Source: Tubiluchus corallicola
Lineage: Eukaryota > Priapulida > Priapulimorpha > Priapulimorphida > Tubiluchidae
Assembly (NCBI GenBank): GCA_030141605.1
Contig: JAQGDQ010000147.1
Location: forward strand, 246,001 to 310,000
Length of the DNA stretch: 64,000 bases
Reading direction: 5' to 3'
Shown here: positions 30,660-41,469 of the stretch, one piece after another
Layout of the letters: the number at the start of each line of letters is the position of its first letter
Position numbering within the stretch: position 1 is the first letter of the stretch
Notes under the pieces: model-generated
Databases searched by the model: none
What the model was told of the DNA's origin: nothing
Seen by the model: the letters and a program-made list of their open reading frames with translations, nothing else
Position numbers and translations under genes: made by a program

Positions 30660-31030
30660 CTACATTATCGACCCAATGCACAGTGAAAGTTCGCGCGGCG
30701 GTTACTCTGACATCAGCCGCTGCAGCGCGCACGCAATACAATCAGACGCTCATAAAATAATATTAGATTAGACCACAGACTTGCGTCTCGTACAGCTGCA
30801 TACTTCAGCGGCTGTGTCATCTCGTTCTCAGTCATGGGAAACACCGAGGTTTCGAAACCTGGTTGGCGTTTCTCGGTTAAGTACTTTTACTGGCCTCTAC
30901 ATCAACAGTTCCGGACGTTTAAGCTAAAAGAGAGTGTTAACTACCATCATGTAATCGTGGTTATTTTCGTGAAGGCGCCTTGGCCTCCGTCCATAGGGGG
31001 TATACGCATTAGCATCTGTGTATAATAGGA
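30660..31030 (+). promoter_or_regulatory. CpG-richer stretch upstream of SC5D, putative promoter/5' UTR
   Basis: Local rise in CpG (cgcgcggcgg, gccgctgcagcgcgcacgc, tctcgttctc) against an AT-rich background, 150-500 bases before the SC5D start codon. A donor-like g/gttaagt occurs near 30876. An acceptor-like ttgcttgtag occurs at 31141-31150, just before the ATG, which suggests a 5' UTR intron. An ATG frame at 30834 (MGNTEVSKPG) could be an upstream ORF. Transcription start not determined. Confidence 0.4.
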
Positions 31031-31173
31031 GGAGGCGAGAGACGATTATGTAATCAGTAGCCAATATATTCTAGTCGTTTGCTAGTTGAGATTAGCTGTG
31101 ATATGCTGTCATACAGAGAGCTCCATCACTGTGATATTATTTGCTTGTAGATAGATTGTAAATCTGTACAGTC

Positions 31174-31383
31174 ATGGACATCGTATTGAAGTACGCGGAC
31201 AATCATTTCTTTACTCCGTACGTGTATCCAGAATCCTGGAGAGAGGATGATTTTTGGAGGCAGGTGATCAGCTTGAGCTTAATTGTCAACATTGGCGGTC
31301 TTTTCATTTACCTGATTCCAGCTAGTCTGAATTACGTGTTCATATTTGACAAGGACTTTATGAAGCATCCTCAATTTTTACCG
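31174..31383 (+). CDS. SC5D: SC5D exon 1 (70 codons)
   Basis: Starts at the only ATG giving the family-like N-terminus ([19 protein letters not shown]). It contains the first membrane segment and ends after HPQFLP at donor gtaagt. Confidence 0.92.
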
Positions 31384-34300
31384 GTAAGTTCTAGATAGAA
31401 AAATACCAAATGCTAAACATAACTTGACGAGCATTTGTATTTCATTCTCACGGGCTTAGCATTTTGCAGAACTTTAGTAGTTCTGATAAGAATTAATGTG
31501 AAAAATTCCTATGATGTTGCTTAAATATCTAAATGATGATGATAATGACGATGATGATGATGGTGCTGCTGCTGCTGATGGTGATAGTAGTAATAATAAT
31601 AATACTTAGTCTTAGGTTTATTCATCTACTTTATATAGGTACCTTTGATTTAATAATTTTTAACAATGTGGTGAAGTGCGGAACACTTTTAACTTTCCAG
31701 AATAACTTGGTTGCATAATTTCCATCACCTATGGGTAATAAGAGTAGGCGTCCATTAAATAACACACTGGTGAAGCCCTAGGGACTTGAAGCCCTTTGAC
31801 ATTCTCCCATTGATTATGTTTACTGTAGGCAAAGAAATTATCAATCTTGACAAATAGCCCTGTGAAGCTAAGCTACAGTGCAATTGGAATACCCTGAGAG
31901 AACTTTCTTATTATTAGCTTCCTTATACAGTATGCTTTGTGTACTAACAAGCTACCATTCACATTCAAGTAAATCGTACCCTTTATAATACCATTATTTA
32001 TCATCTGATATCTGTCTTGCACAAGCACATCCTAAAGGTGCAGTAGATTTAGTAGCAGTGTAGGAATTGTTTTTGCTGCAGATTTTGCACATTAGTGTAT
32101 GCAGTTGTGCATGAGCCTTAGTTGATTTCAGGCTACAAGCGTTCACACCGTGTCCGAACTCGATCCACCCTGTGCAGGGACTAAGATCGTTCTCGGTTTT
32201 AGGGGACAATTCCATTAACTAATGGACAAGTTTCTGTGTCCCCTTTGCAGATGTCAAAATTAATAAGCAAAGATGTGCATCAAAAACTAAATTAATGGGT
32301 AATAAAAAGTGAATATTTTTCAAATGAATGCATGAAGTTTCAGTCCAGACTTTGCCTGTTAGAAAGTTAGAAGTCACATATTTTTCTCCTCTCTAAAGGG
32401 GAATCAGCTTTTGACATTGTTTTTTTTGCCAATAAATGTCGTCTCGCTATACATATTATTGTGCTATTACTAGCGCTACTGATAACATCGGTGTTTTCAC
32501 TAAACTTATTATCGATATAATAAGAAACTAGTGAACTTTTAGTGTTTTATCATCCTTGTAAATGTTTGGTAAAACTTGTCCACAAAAACACTATCATCGC
32601 ACATCATGTTTGCATACTTTCAAGGCAGTGTTTGGTACACATTTCAGCGAAAGTAAAAGGAAAATGCTTGCACCTGTCTGTGTTAACAGACCTAAATGTG
32701 TTTGGCTTCATTCATTGATACTTGTTTCACTAACCGCCTGATATCATGAATGTGCGCTTGCAATGTAACCTACTGCAAATTTCAGCAGGACGGTATGTAA
32801 TCATGAGCTGCATTAATAACATTCATCAATCTGTAGTGTTATTATGGTCAATGCATTATGCTTTGTTGGCATGTCTAGGTTTTCAGGAGCTATGATTGAC
32901 CCTAAGAATATGATTTTGTTGTTGCAGCCATCATTTCCCACAACACGATTTCTGTTAAAACCATTTTTGTCGCCGTCGCCGTCATCATCGTTATTCGTAA
33001 TCATCGTCTTTGTCGTTGTCGTTACGTTATCGTTGCTGCCATAATCATCATCACTGCCACAATGTATGCAGTGTTACATAATTTTTTGCAAACTGTGCAA
33101 TAGTCTCGTTTTTGCATTAGTATCATTTCCTATGTTATCTAGCACCCCAAAAGTTTCAACTGAAAAAATTAAATAAACGAGTCATTGTAATTCGGAAAAT
33201 AATAATAATAATGATAATAATATAAAAATAATCTGCTTGGTTATGTACTTATACATGCTTATGTGTAATTATTACATGTCTCTAATAAGTTGAAATTGTA
33301 GTCACGTTTTTGTTCAGTGTGCACATTTCTCCTTTCACCGAATATTTTATCATTGTGCGCAGAACGTGCGTTTCATCACGTAATCACGTCAACGAGACAA
33401 GACAGCTGCCAAAGAGTTAAATTGTTTTGCTCCAATCGAGGCGAGGGCGCTGCTGATACTTTCCTGTATTTTAATAAGTTTTTAAGGTGGCTGAAGAAAA
33501 AACTTCTTTACTTTACAAAGTATAAAATGAAACATTCGTGAATACAAAGTTAATTAGTCAGTCAGCTACTTGGCAGCTACTTAATCAGTGCGTCCTACTT
33601 GTCCGTCTGTCCACCCATCCGTCTATCAATTAATCAATCACTTAGTCAGTCAGTGGGTCAGTTTTGCTGTACGTTTAGCTCTGTAATTTATACTTCCGAG
33701 CTGCTTAGCAATCCGAAAACTGTATATGTAATCCGAAAACTAGCGCAGATCTGGATATCGATTCATCGACCTGGAATCGGTTCTGAGTAAATTTACATTT
33801 TACTTGGGTCAATTTAACATCGCCGTTATTAATTGGAGTGATGTTTAAGCGCAATAGTAGCTGTAATTTGCAGTGACTGACAGACAGGTCCTGGAAGTCC
33901 AGGAACAATATACATTATACAAGAACAGACTTGTGAAACAGATGGAAGTGGTACACTAGAATTACTGCGCCCTATTCTCATTGAATAAAATACTTTGCAG
34001 TAACTGGAAAGTCGTGATCGAGGGGGTTGTGCAATTGTTGCTGCATGTCCACTGGACCACTGGACATTAATTGCTATTGTGTTAATTTTTTAGGCGCTGG
34101 AAGTGACACTAAGACACTAAAATCAGACCAGTCACTCAGTTCCTGCAGCTAAGAAACTAAATATATTGGTTTTCGAAAGAGTTGTAGTCATTCAATTATA
34201 TATACATATATAATATACACATATATATACACATATATGTATATATAATTGAATGACTGCAACTCCTTCGAAAACCAATATATTTAGTTTCTTAGCTGAT

Positions 34301-37300
34301 ATATAGGAAGCGCAATTTTGCAGAAATTTTGCGAAAAAATACATTTATCATTTCATACAGTAACTGACTTATTTGGCAATCTAATTATCATTATAAATGC
34401 TTGATGCAGGTTTATTATTACCACTCTTTCTTCTAATTCGTGGTCATGAAAGCGTACATTATTACTAATAATAAAAATAAAAAATCCTTCTGTCAAATTG
34501 AAACTGATAGATTTATAACCATTAGCCTTCTTGGTTGCATACTGCTGACACTACTCACGGAAGCTATTTTTGGTGGCTTGGAATTTTATTATTAGCATTT
34601 TTTGTACAATTCTAGAATCAAGTAAGACGGGAAATTACGTATGCGTGTAAATCCATACCAGGAATGGGTGTTCTGACCACTGCTGTGTTCATGCTGGAAG
34701 TAAGAGGTTATAGTAAACTCTATGACAAATGGGAGGACACACCAAATGGTAGGTATTTTTACTGGCCAGAAAGCAACTCTTTTTTGAACAGAGACGCTTC
34801 TGTTTTGCAGATTGACTGATCTCATGTATTTTTTAATGCCTTTTTGTGCCTTAAAATTAAATTTTCTAAATAAAACATTTGTGCAAAGTGAAGAATTTGC
34901 TTTCACATATTCATGCACCATGTTTGCTGAGCACTTACATTTGCTATTGCCATTTTTCTTTGACAAAATTATAATCGAAATCTGACTTATTTGCAATGCG
35001 TTAGTTACAGCTTTACATTTAGCATATCCTCACTCATCCTCGAGAAAAAAACTATAACTGAGTTGAAACTTGGGCCAGTCCAGTCGAATTTGTGTGAACA
35101 CTTCAAGAATGTTAATGCATAGAAAATCAATGGGGTATGAGTTAGAGCGTCATCATCATAATAACCAACAAATTTATTCAGGCACTTAAGCACACACTAA
35201 ACCAAAGCACTGCTCCTTTACCAGCAGATGAGTTTTCTGGTGTCTTGTCTGCTAATTATATTTTTCACCTTTTCAAAAGCTCCTTGACTGAGCATTGCAT
35301 TATCCACTTGACTTTGTTTTGGTTTCATTAGTTACAAAGTTGACAGTTCTTATTTCTACATTTAGCTATTCTTTGTGTAATGAAAAATATAAGTGTGTGT
35401 AAAAACACGTATTTATGATAAATTTCCAAACTTTGCACTTTTTTCAGGCACGTTGGGTATTGTGTTCAGCATCTTTTCGTTTATGTTTTTTAATGACATG
35501 ATGATTTATTGGATTCATCGGTATTTACATCACAGGTGAGTAGCCAATATTGTTTCAAATAAATGAGGAGTTAAATCAATAAACCAAAATGTTATCATTT
35601 TAGTGTTTTTTTAGATTTATATTTTGTATGATTGTTCACCTTTAGTTTCAAACTATTGCTAGGGAAAATCCTTAATTGTTCTTTAAGAATGGACTGGTCA
35701 CAGGGTGATTAACGAAGTATGAAAAACAGGGATTAGCAGGTTTTTAGCCTTCAGTGTTTTGTGAATTAGAAATTAGAATTTAGAATGCAAAGGAAGGAAA
35801 AATTCGTTGCTACTTGTATTTTTAGAGAACCTTGCAGCAGACTTCATTGCTAAAGAGAAATTTTGCTGCTGGTATTGATTTTGTTTGCTTTTCTTTCAGG
35901 TTAATATATAAATACATTCACAAAGCTCATCACACATGGAAAATTCCAACACCTTTTGCTAGCCATGCTTTTCATCCGATTGATGGATTCTTGCAGAGTT
36001 GTCCGTACCATGTTTACCCGTTTTTGTTTCCATTGCACAAGGTAAGAATAGCTACCAAGTACCAACATTGGAATCAGCTATGGCTGCACTTCTAAAATAA
36101 GTTAAAGTATCTTACGTTATAGATTCTTTCAGAAGGGATCTGTAAAATGTTTACGGACAAAATGTAATGTATCATGATCCATTTGGAAAATGTAACATCT
36201 TTAGGGGATTTAGTTCTACAGTATTGTAAATGTGCAATCATGGCCAATTTCAGCATTCACATTTCCTTTCAATGTGTCGCTGTATCAAAACAAATAAAAA
36301 TGCACTTCAAATACATGTATATATGAGAGGGGTTATGGAAGAGTGGTCATGCACTGTGCTTCAGAACTGAAGCCAGGGCAGTGCTAAGGCAGGTCAGTGA
36401 TTGGAATGGTGAATTCGCTTCGATACTTACTCTGTGCAATTTCATTCGCTATACTGCTTCTAGTTGTTTACCTCGTACTGAGGAATGCGTATAAAGTGTG
36501 CTAAAGTTTAAATTACAATAATATAAGAAGCAAGTGTCTTACAAAGTTGAAATTTCACATTGTGATATTTCATTATATTAACCTTTTGGCTGTGAAAGTT
36601 ACAGATTTATACACGTAGTTTTACAATTTACTGTATGAAAAGCTTTTGCATGTTAAAAATTTAAATGCCTGGATAGTATCAGCTAGCATTTGTTGAAAAT
36701 AGCCACATTGACGTATAAAGCACTCATCCTGACAACAAAACAGCTTATACCAGACAACAGAAATCATCGGTTTACATCACGGTCTTCACCACTTCATGAT
36801 ACTTCAATAGGCGAAGCACTAATGAAGATTTGTCATCAAGAAAAAATGGGGCAACCTCTGCACTACAGTTTCTGGAATTCCTTAAAAAGGGTGTACTACG
36901 GCTGCACAGACCTGTTTGAAGCAGAGGAACTGAAAGCAAAAGCTGTTGTGTGCAATACCCCATAAAGAAGTGAGAAACTGTATCAGTTGTTAGAAAAAAT
37001 GCCTTTGTCTAGTTTGCATTGAAAATGAGGGACACATAGTATCATATAGCACATCGTGGCGTACGACATATTTTCCAGAATTTACTTTTTTGATTTGCTG
37101 ATCTAAATTTCTGTATCTTTGGAAAAATTTCAGGAAATGACCTAAGACTTTTTATGTTTATACATAAATTGTATGCAACATCAGTGTGGTAATTTTCAGG
37201 CAATTTCACTTTTTTTCTTCATCATAAACAAATATCATACTATACTTCTTTTGTTTGTTATACTTTATAATATCAATATAATTTTGTATGTATTTTTATA

Positions 37301-38151
37301 TATACATGTCCTATATATAGCTATGCTGGTTTATTGCTCATTTTAATCTCAGACCCTGGATAACCTTGATGTCCCAGGATTCAGTCTCCCTGCAATCATC
37401 ATGGTTAAGTAGTCCCTGTTACTGAGTGCAGGACTCCAGCTTGTCATGCAGTGTGCCGTGCTGTGTTAAAAATGGGTAACAGTATATGTAGAAATAACAT
37501 GTGTTACTGTTATCTTGTAGTTACAACATACTGCTTTTCAAATGTACACTGTGGATCTAACGCTGGACCCAAAGCATGCATGATGCAATGGAACAATAAT
37601 TGCATGTTTACATCTATGTTTAGATGTAACTACATGTGCATGTTTACATTTGTTATTTGATTCATTCTGTAAATTACTTTAACTGTACACAGTTTTGTAA
37701 ACTTACATGCTGGAAGACTGGAAACATATTTTCATAGTTTATTTTTAGCTAGAGGTTTAATTTATACCGGGTATCATAATTGTTGGTAACATTTTTAGCA
37801 AACGTAATTACGACCTAGCATTTATTTTCCAACAAATAGTAAGTAAAACTGACTTTAACTGAATATTTTATTTTATTTCAGGGAACATACTTAGCCTTAT
37901 TCATCTTTGTCAATTTTTGGACAGTTTCAATTCATGACGGGGACTTCCGTGTTCCGAAACTTTTAGAGGCCTACATCAATGGATCAGCTCATCATCTTGA
38001 CCACCACGTGTTTTACAATTACAATTATGGGCAATACTTCACTCTCTGGGACAGAATTGGAGGGTCATTTAAATATCCATCAGCATTTGAGGGTACAGGA
38101 CCAGTGGCCGAACTTAACCGACTTTTAGGACGGAAGTCAAAAGACATGTAA
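31174..38151 (+). CDS. SC5D: Lathosterol oxidase / C5-sterol desaturase
   Basis: Five exons (31174-31383, 34616-34748, 35448-35535, 35900-36041, 37882-38151) join in phase to 280 codons plus TAA; human SC5D is about 299 aa. The enzyme introduces the C5-C6 double bond in lathosterol, giving 7-dehydrocholesterol late in sterol synthesis. It is an ER membrane di-iron protein using cytochrome b5. The three histidine boxes of the fatty-acid-hydroxylase superfamily are intact: HRYLHH (about residue 141), HKAHH (152) and HHLDHH (218). Family hallmarks include [43 protein letters not shown] and [16 protein letters not shown]-type sequence. Hydrophobic segments lie around residues 32-55, 85-97, 120-138 and 190-207. 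All introns are GT-AG (3232, 699, 364 and 1840 bp). Introns 1 and 4 carry a foldback and a LINE remnant. Sequence suggests an active gene. Confidence 0.95.
34146..34298. repeat. Near-perfect palindrome, 66-bp arms
   Basis: Left arm 34146-34211 and right arm 34233-34298 differ at two positions and enclose a 21-base AT loop. The outer ends read cagctaagaaactaaatata and its complement. It lies in SC5D intron 1 and could form a hairpin in DNA or pre-mRNA. Confidence 0.95.
34616..34748 (+). CDS. SC5D: SC5D exon 2
   Basis: Acceptor acaattctag, donor gtaggt. It encodes [16 protein letters not shown] through the second membrane segment to [15 protein letters not shown] and one extra base (phase 1). 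Confidence 0.93.
35448..35535 (+). CDS. SC5D: SC5D exon 3, first histidine box
   Basis: Acceptor cttttttcag, donor gtgagt. It encodes [20 protein letters not shown] and then WIHRYLHH, which carries the HX3H iron ligands. Confidence 0.93.
35900..36041 (+). CDS. SC5D: SC5D exon 4, second histidine box
   Basis: Acceptor tttctttcag, donor gtaaga. It encodes [20 protein letters not shown] with the HX2HH box, then [20 protein letters not shown] and PLHK. Confidence 0.94.
36660..36965 (+). pseudogene. LINE C-terminal remnant in SC5D intron 4
   Basis: The frame contains [25 protein letters not shown] and later [13 protein letters not shown]. This order resembles the end of LINE reverse transcriptases (K..LTYK.L, R.LRSSS..L, ..LWNSLP). 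The expected GERAFS segment is degraded. It ends at TAA 36963-36965. Confidence 0.5.
37882..38151 (+). CDS. SC5D: SC5D exon 5, third histidine box and stop
   Basis: Acceptor ttttatttcag. It encodes the last membrane segment, [31 protein letters not shown] and the C-terminus RKSKDM, then TAA at 38149-38151. The tail is shorter than in vertebrates. Confidence 0.94.
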   Translation, partial: GTYLALFIFVNFWTVSIHDGDFRVPKLLEAYINGSAHHLDHHVFYNYNYGQYFTLWDRIGGSFKYPSAFEGTGPVAELNRLLGRKSKDM

Positions 38152-38159
38152 AATGTTAA

Positions 38160-38770
38160 CATTCATTTACTTGCATGGGCACTTTTCACCAATATATGAA
38201 CTTATCTTTGCTCTTTTATAACCTAATATTGCAGTCAAAGTCAAAATTTCCAGAATAATGTGCTTAGTTTTAATGCATTCATAGTCTGCGAATCATAGAT
38301 CTCTGCATTGTTAAGTTGCACGTATGCACTTGTGCACAGGAAGGATTGTGTGTCTTTCTTTATGCAGTAATTCATAAATTGATAATTATGTTGTGAGTTT
38401 GTGTGAAAGTACCGAAATCAGGTCTTGCATTCGAGTTCGAGCCCCAGTGGAGGTACATTAATTTTTCAGTCTTTCTAATTTAGCATTGCCTTTGGTCTAA
38501 TTGTTAATTTATGTGATTGACTGGTGAGCATTTTAAAAGTTTCTGTACAGACAATGTCAGTAGATTGCTTTGAAAATTTATTGTACTTGATGCTTAATTA
38601 TTTAAATATTAAATATAATGCCCTAGCTATTTGTTCTAGTAAATTGTGCGAACTGTCCGTAGTTCGGCAGTTTAAGTCTCATCGCTAGATGGAGCCAGTT
38701 GACTGAAGTAAAATAAGACTGTTAATATACGCAGTCATACGAATTTTAGACTGAAGTTAGATTAGGGTAG
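38160..38770. other. SC5D 3' flank
   Basis: Probably 3' UTR and downstream sequence. No clear polyadenylation signal is close to the stop codon. A tRNA B-box-like gagttcgagcc lies at 38433, without a clear A box. Confidence 0.4.
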
Positions 38771-38774
38771 CTAG

Positions 38775-39160
38775 TAGAGGTGGGCATCTGCCATTCGAGT
38801 TCGAACATTCAATTTGTGTTCGAGGAAGTTCAAATGGAACGAGTTTTTTTATTCGAGTTCAATTCGAACTTAAAATTATGGATCAAAATAAATTACCACT
38901 TCAACTACAAAAGTACTTTTATTATTAAAACATTTGAAATAACATTTGTTCATCACAATTTAGCTCGCTTTCTGTGCAAATTTTTTTAAACAAATGAGTA
39001 GCGTTTTTGCTGCAGAACAAAATCGAGTAAAATATATGATCTTTGCGAGAGGACTGTAAATCAAATTAATATTGTAGTCGGATTCAACTTGATTTGAGTT
39101 TGAAAGTCAAAAATTCCATTCGATATGAATTCACTTTCTGATAGAGGATGCTCACCGCTA
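38775..39160. mobile_element. hAT-like MITE (TAGGGGTGAGCA family), copy 3, decayed
   Basis: Starts TAGAGGTGGGCATCTGCC and ends GATGCTCACCGCTA. Flanking octamers gtagctag and gtggtcag match at 5 of 8 positions. The interior has ATTCGAGTTC/TTCGAAC motifs and shares segments with the copies at 16904 and 52368. It is the most diverged of the three. Confidence 0.7.
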
Positions 39161-39339
39161 GTGGTCAGACACTTGGCGAGAAAACTTGCTACTTATTTGG
39201 TCATCATACCTTTTAACTTTTGACAATCTATTAAGTTTGTTAGCCAACAGTAAGCAGCTATAAGTTATGAAACTGACATGTACGTTTTATCAATTGTTGT
39301 AAGGAAGATCATTAATTATTTACAGTAGCATGCCTCAGC

Positions 39340-39405
39340 AGTTGTTGGTGTTAATATATATATAGTATATATATAATAATATAAATATATATATATTAAC
39401 CCATA
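39340..39405. repeat. AT inverted repeat
   Basis: gttaatatatatatagtatat and its approximate complement ending atatatatattaac form a hairpin-capable AT tract. The flanks (39160-41000) show no gene; they contain AATAAA motifs near 39511 and 39862. Confidence 0.6.
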
Positions 39406-41009
39406 GAATGCACCCTTATTAATTAAGTTATTATATGCTAGGAGTAAACATTGTTTATTATGCTTTAATGAATGTTTAACTTGTGGCATTGTACAGAATT
39501 ATTACTTTGTTAATAAAACAATGACAATGAAGGTGTAACTAAGATAAACTTGTGCACGAATGTGAAATTGCTGGGTAAATTTGCACGTGTGCTACAGAAA
39601 CAGTAAGTTTTAGTAAAACGATTTATTTAACTGCTATGTCCATAGAAAGAGAGTATATACGTATATTTAATGTGTACGTCATAGATACTTTGTTAAACTG
39701 TTAATTGTTTTAAATTTATGCGGTGAAAAGATGTTTCACTGTTTTGTTTTTATAGAAAGAATCGTCTGATTGAGTTTAAATGTACTCAGTGCCTATATAT
39801 GTATAGCGCCAAATGACGCTTGTTATAGGTTTTGTGAGTCTATAAGTCTCTTGCAAATAACGAATAAATTGTTCATTAGTAAACCAATTGTTGGTTAATG
39901 TTAATGTTGATATTCTAAGACCTATTGTGCTTTGTAGGTACTTTTGGTGATGATCAACAGTACTAAAGATTACTGTAATAATAAATTTGAATTATAATAA
40001 ACCAAAATGATATTTTTCATAAGCTATGCATTCGTGTTTTTACGTAGACAAAAATTTATTTGCTCAAAACTTGAGAAGAATCTGCTGATTAATAGTGTAA
40101 AAAGTCGAAAAGCGTAGAAAGGTCTACCAGAATTTTATGTTGGCCTGTGGTATGACCAAATCCGGCGTCAGCTTTTTAAGTTTTTTCACGATATTCACCT
40201 TTAACTTCATTTCTTACTGACGTTTATTGATGTCAGTGTACGGTAACGCATCAGACTGTCAAAATTTTAATATAGAAACCGTTCTTCTATTTACCTTGTT
40301 GAAGCTCTCCTTATATCATAGATTTAGAAGATGTGCGCTGCGCTAATTCTATGCCTTATATAGAATGACTTTTATCCAGATTACACTAATTTTGCAAGTT
40401 GTGTGATGCGACTCATTTAGATATTTTCGAGTTTGCGATGGCTATTTTCCTGAATGTCTCCACGTTTCTGTACTGTCTTTTTTGACTATTAATAGTTGAA
40501 TTATAGTCACTTGACAGTAGCGTACGAGTTTTCTTCATGGACTTCATTTTTACTGAAATGTTCAAGGCATAGTTTAATGATAGTTTTCTCTAATAGATGG
40601 AGACATCTAACCGAAATAAACTAGCAGATGCTGTTTAAATTTAACATGGTATGTGGCAATAATTTAAAATTGCTCGTCCTCGGAGGTTATTGCTGGTCTG
40701 GTAATTTTAAAGAGCTTATATTCGAGTGTCGTTGAGATCAATGTAACGTAGATTTTATTTGCTTACTTACTTTACTAGTTTGTTTTGTACTTTGCTTGTT
40801 GTTGACTTAATTCATTCGTTCACACATTTTGGTTAAATTTTATTTCGGCTGGCAATCTGTTCATATTCAAATTGAAGTTCAAATCGTTCTACTCAAACGC
40901 CTGTTTAAATTTAACTGTTGTAATTGCAATCAAAATTACCTAAAAGTAGTTAAAACAATAATAAGCAATAATTGTCAGTGTTTTTACAGTTACACACAAC
41001 AAACAATTA

Positions 41010-41464
41010 CCGTATTTTCCCGTGTATAAGAGACCCTTTTTTGCTCAGAATTTTCACTTTAAAAATAGGGGGTCTCTTATACATGGGAGTAAGTCTTTTC
41101 AATAAGATGCATAAATTCTGACACTAATGATTTTAAAGAAATAAGTGCTCTACAACTGTTTTGCGTGTGGCGTTCGACTATGAAGCGGTTGTAAGCAATA
41201 CAAGCATCGTGACACAGGCATTATCTCCTCGTTTTCTCTTTTCCTGTTACAGGTTTGCAGGTACGCACTTTAATATATACCAGTACTCTTTTTCTACAAC
41301 ACATTAACTGGTTTTATTTTGTTTTCAGTACCGCACTGAGTTGAAAAAAGTTGTACTTTACCCTCTAAAAATGTCCGTCTGAAAAAACTTTTTTCCAGAA
41401 TTTTTGCCTAAAAATTGAAGGGGTCTCTTATACACAAGGGTCTCTTATACACGGGAAAATACGG
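41010..41464. mobile_element. TA-target MITE with CCGTATTTTCCCGTGTATAAG ends
   Basis: The left end is CCGTATTTTCCCGTGTATAA, continuing into gagaccc. The right end is its exact complement over more than 20 bases. TA flanks both sides (41008-41009, 41465-41466). Internal gggtctcttataca units repeat near both ends. No coding content. Confidence 0.93.
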
Positions 41465-41469
41465 TATTA

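Noticed and set aside
33597-33660. Regular gtcagtcagt / caatcaatca pattern that might suggest an array of spacers
   Set aside because: It is an imperfect tetranucleotide repeat. Nothing in the window resembles a CRISPR array, which would not be expected in an animal genome.
36335-36430. tRNA-like A box (tggaagagtgg) and B-box-like gcttcgatact
   Set aside because: The boxes are about 70 bases apart and no tRNA fold can be drawn. It may be a decayed SINE, but support is weak.
38428-38455. B-box-like gagttcgagcc
   Set aside because: No A box or cloverleaf lies upstream.
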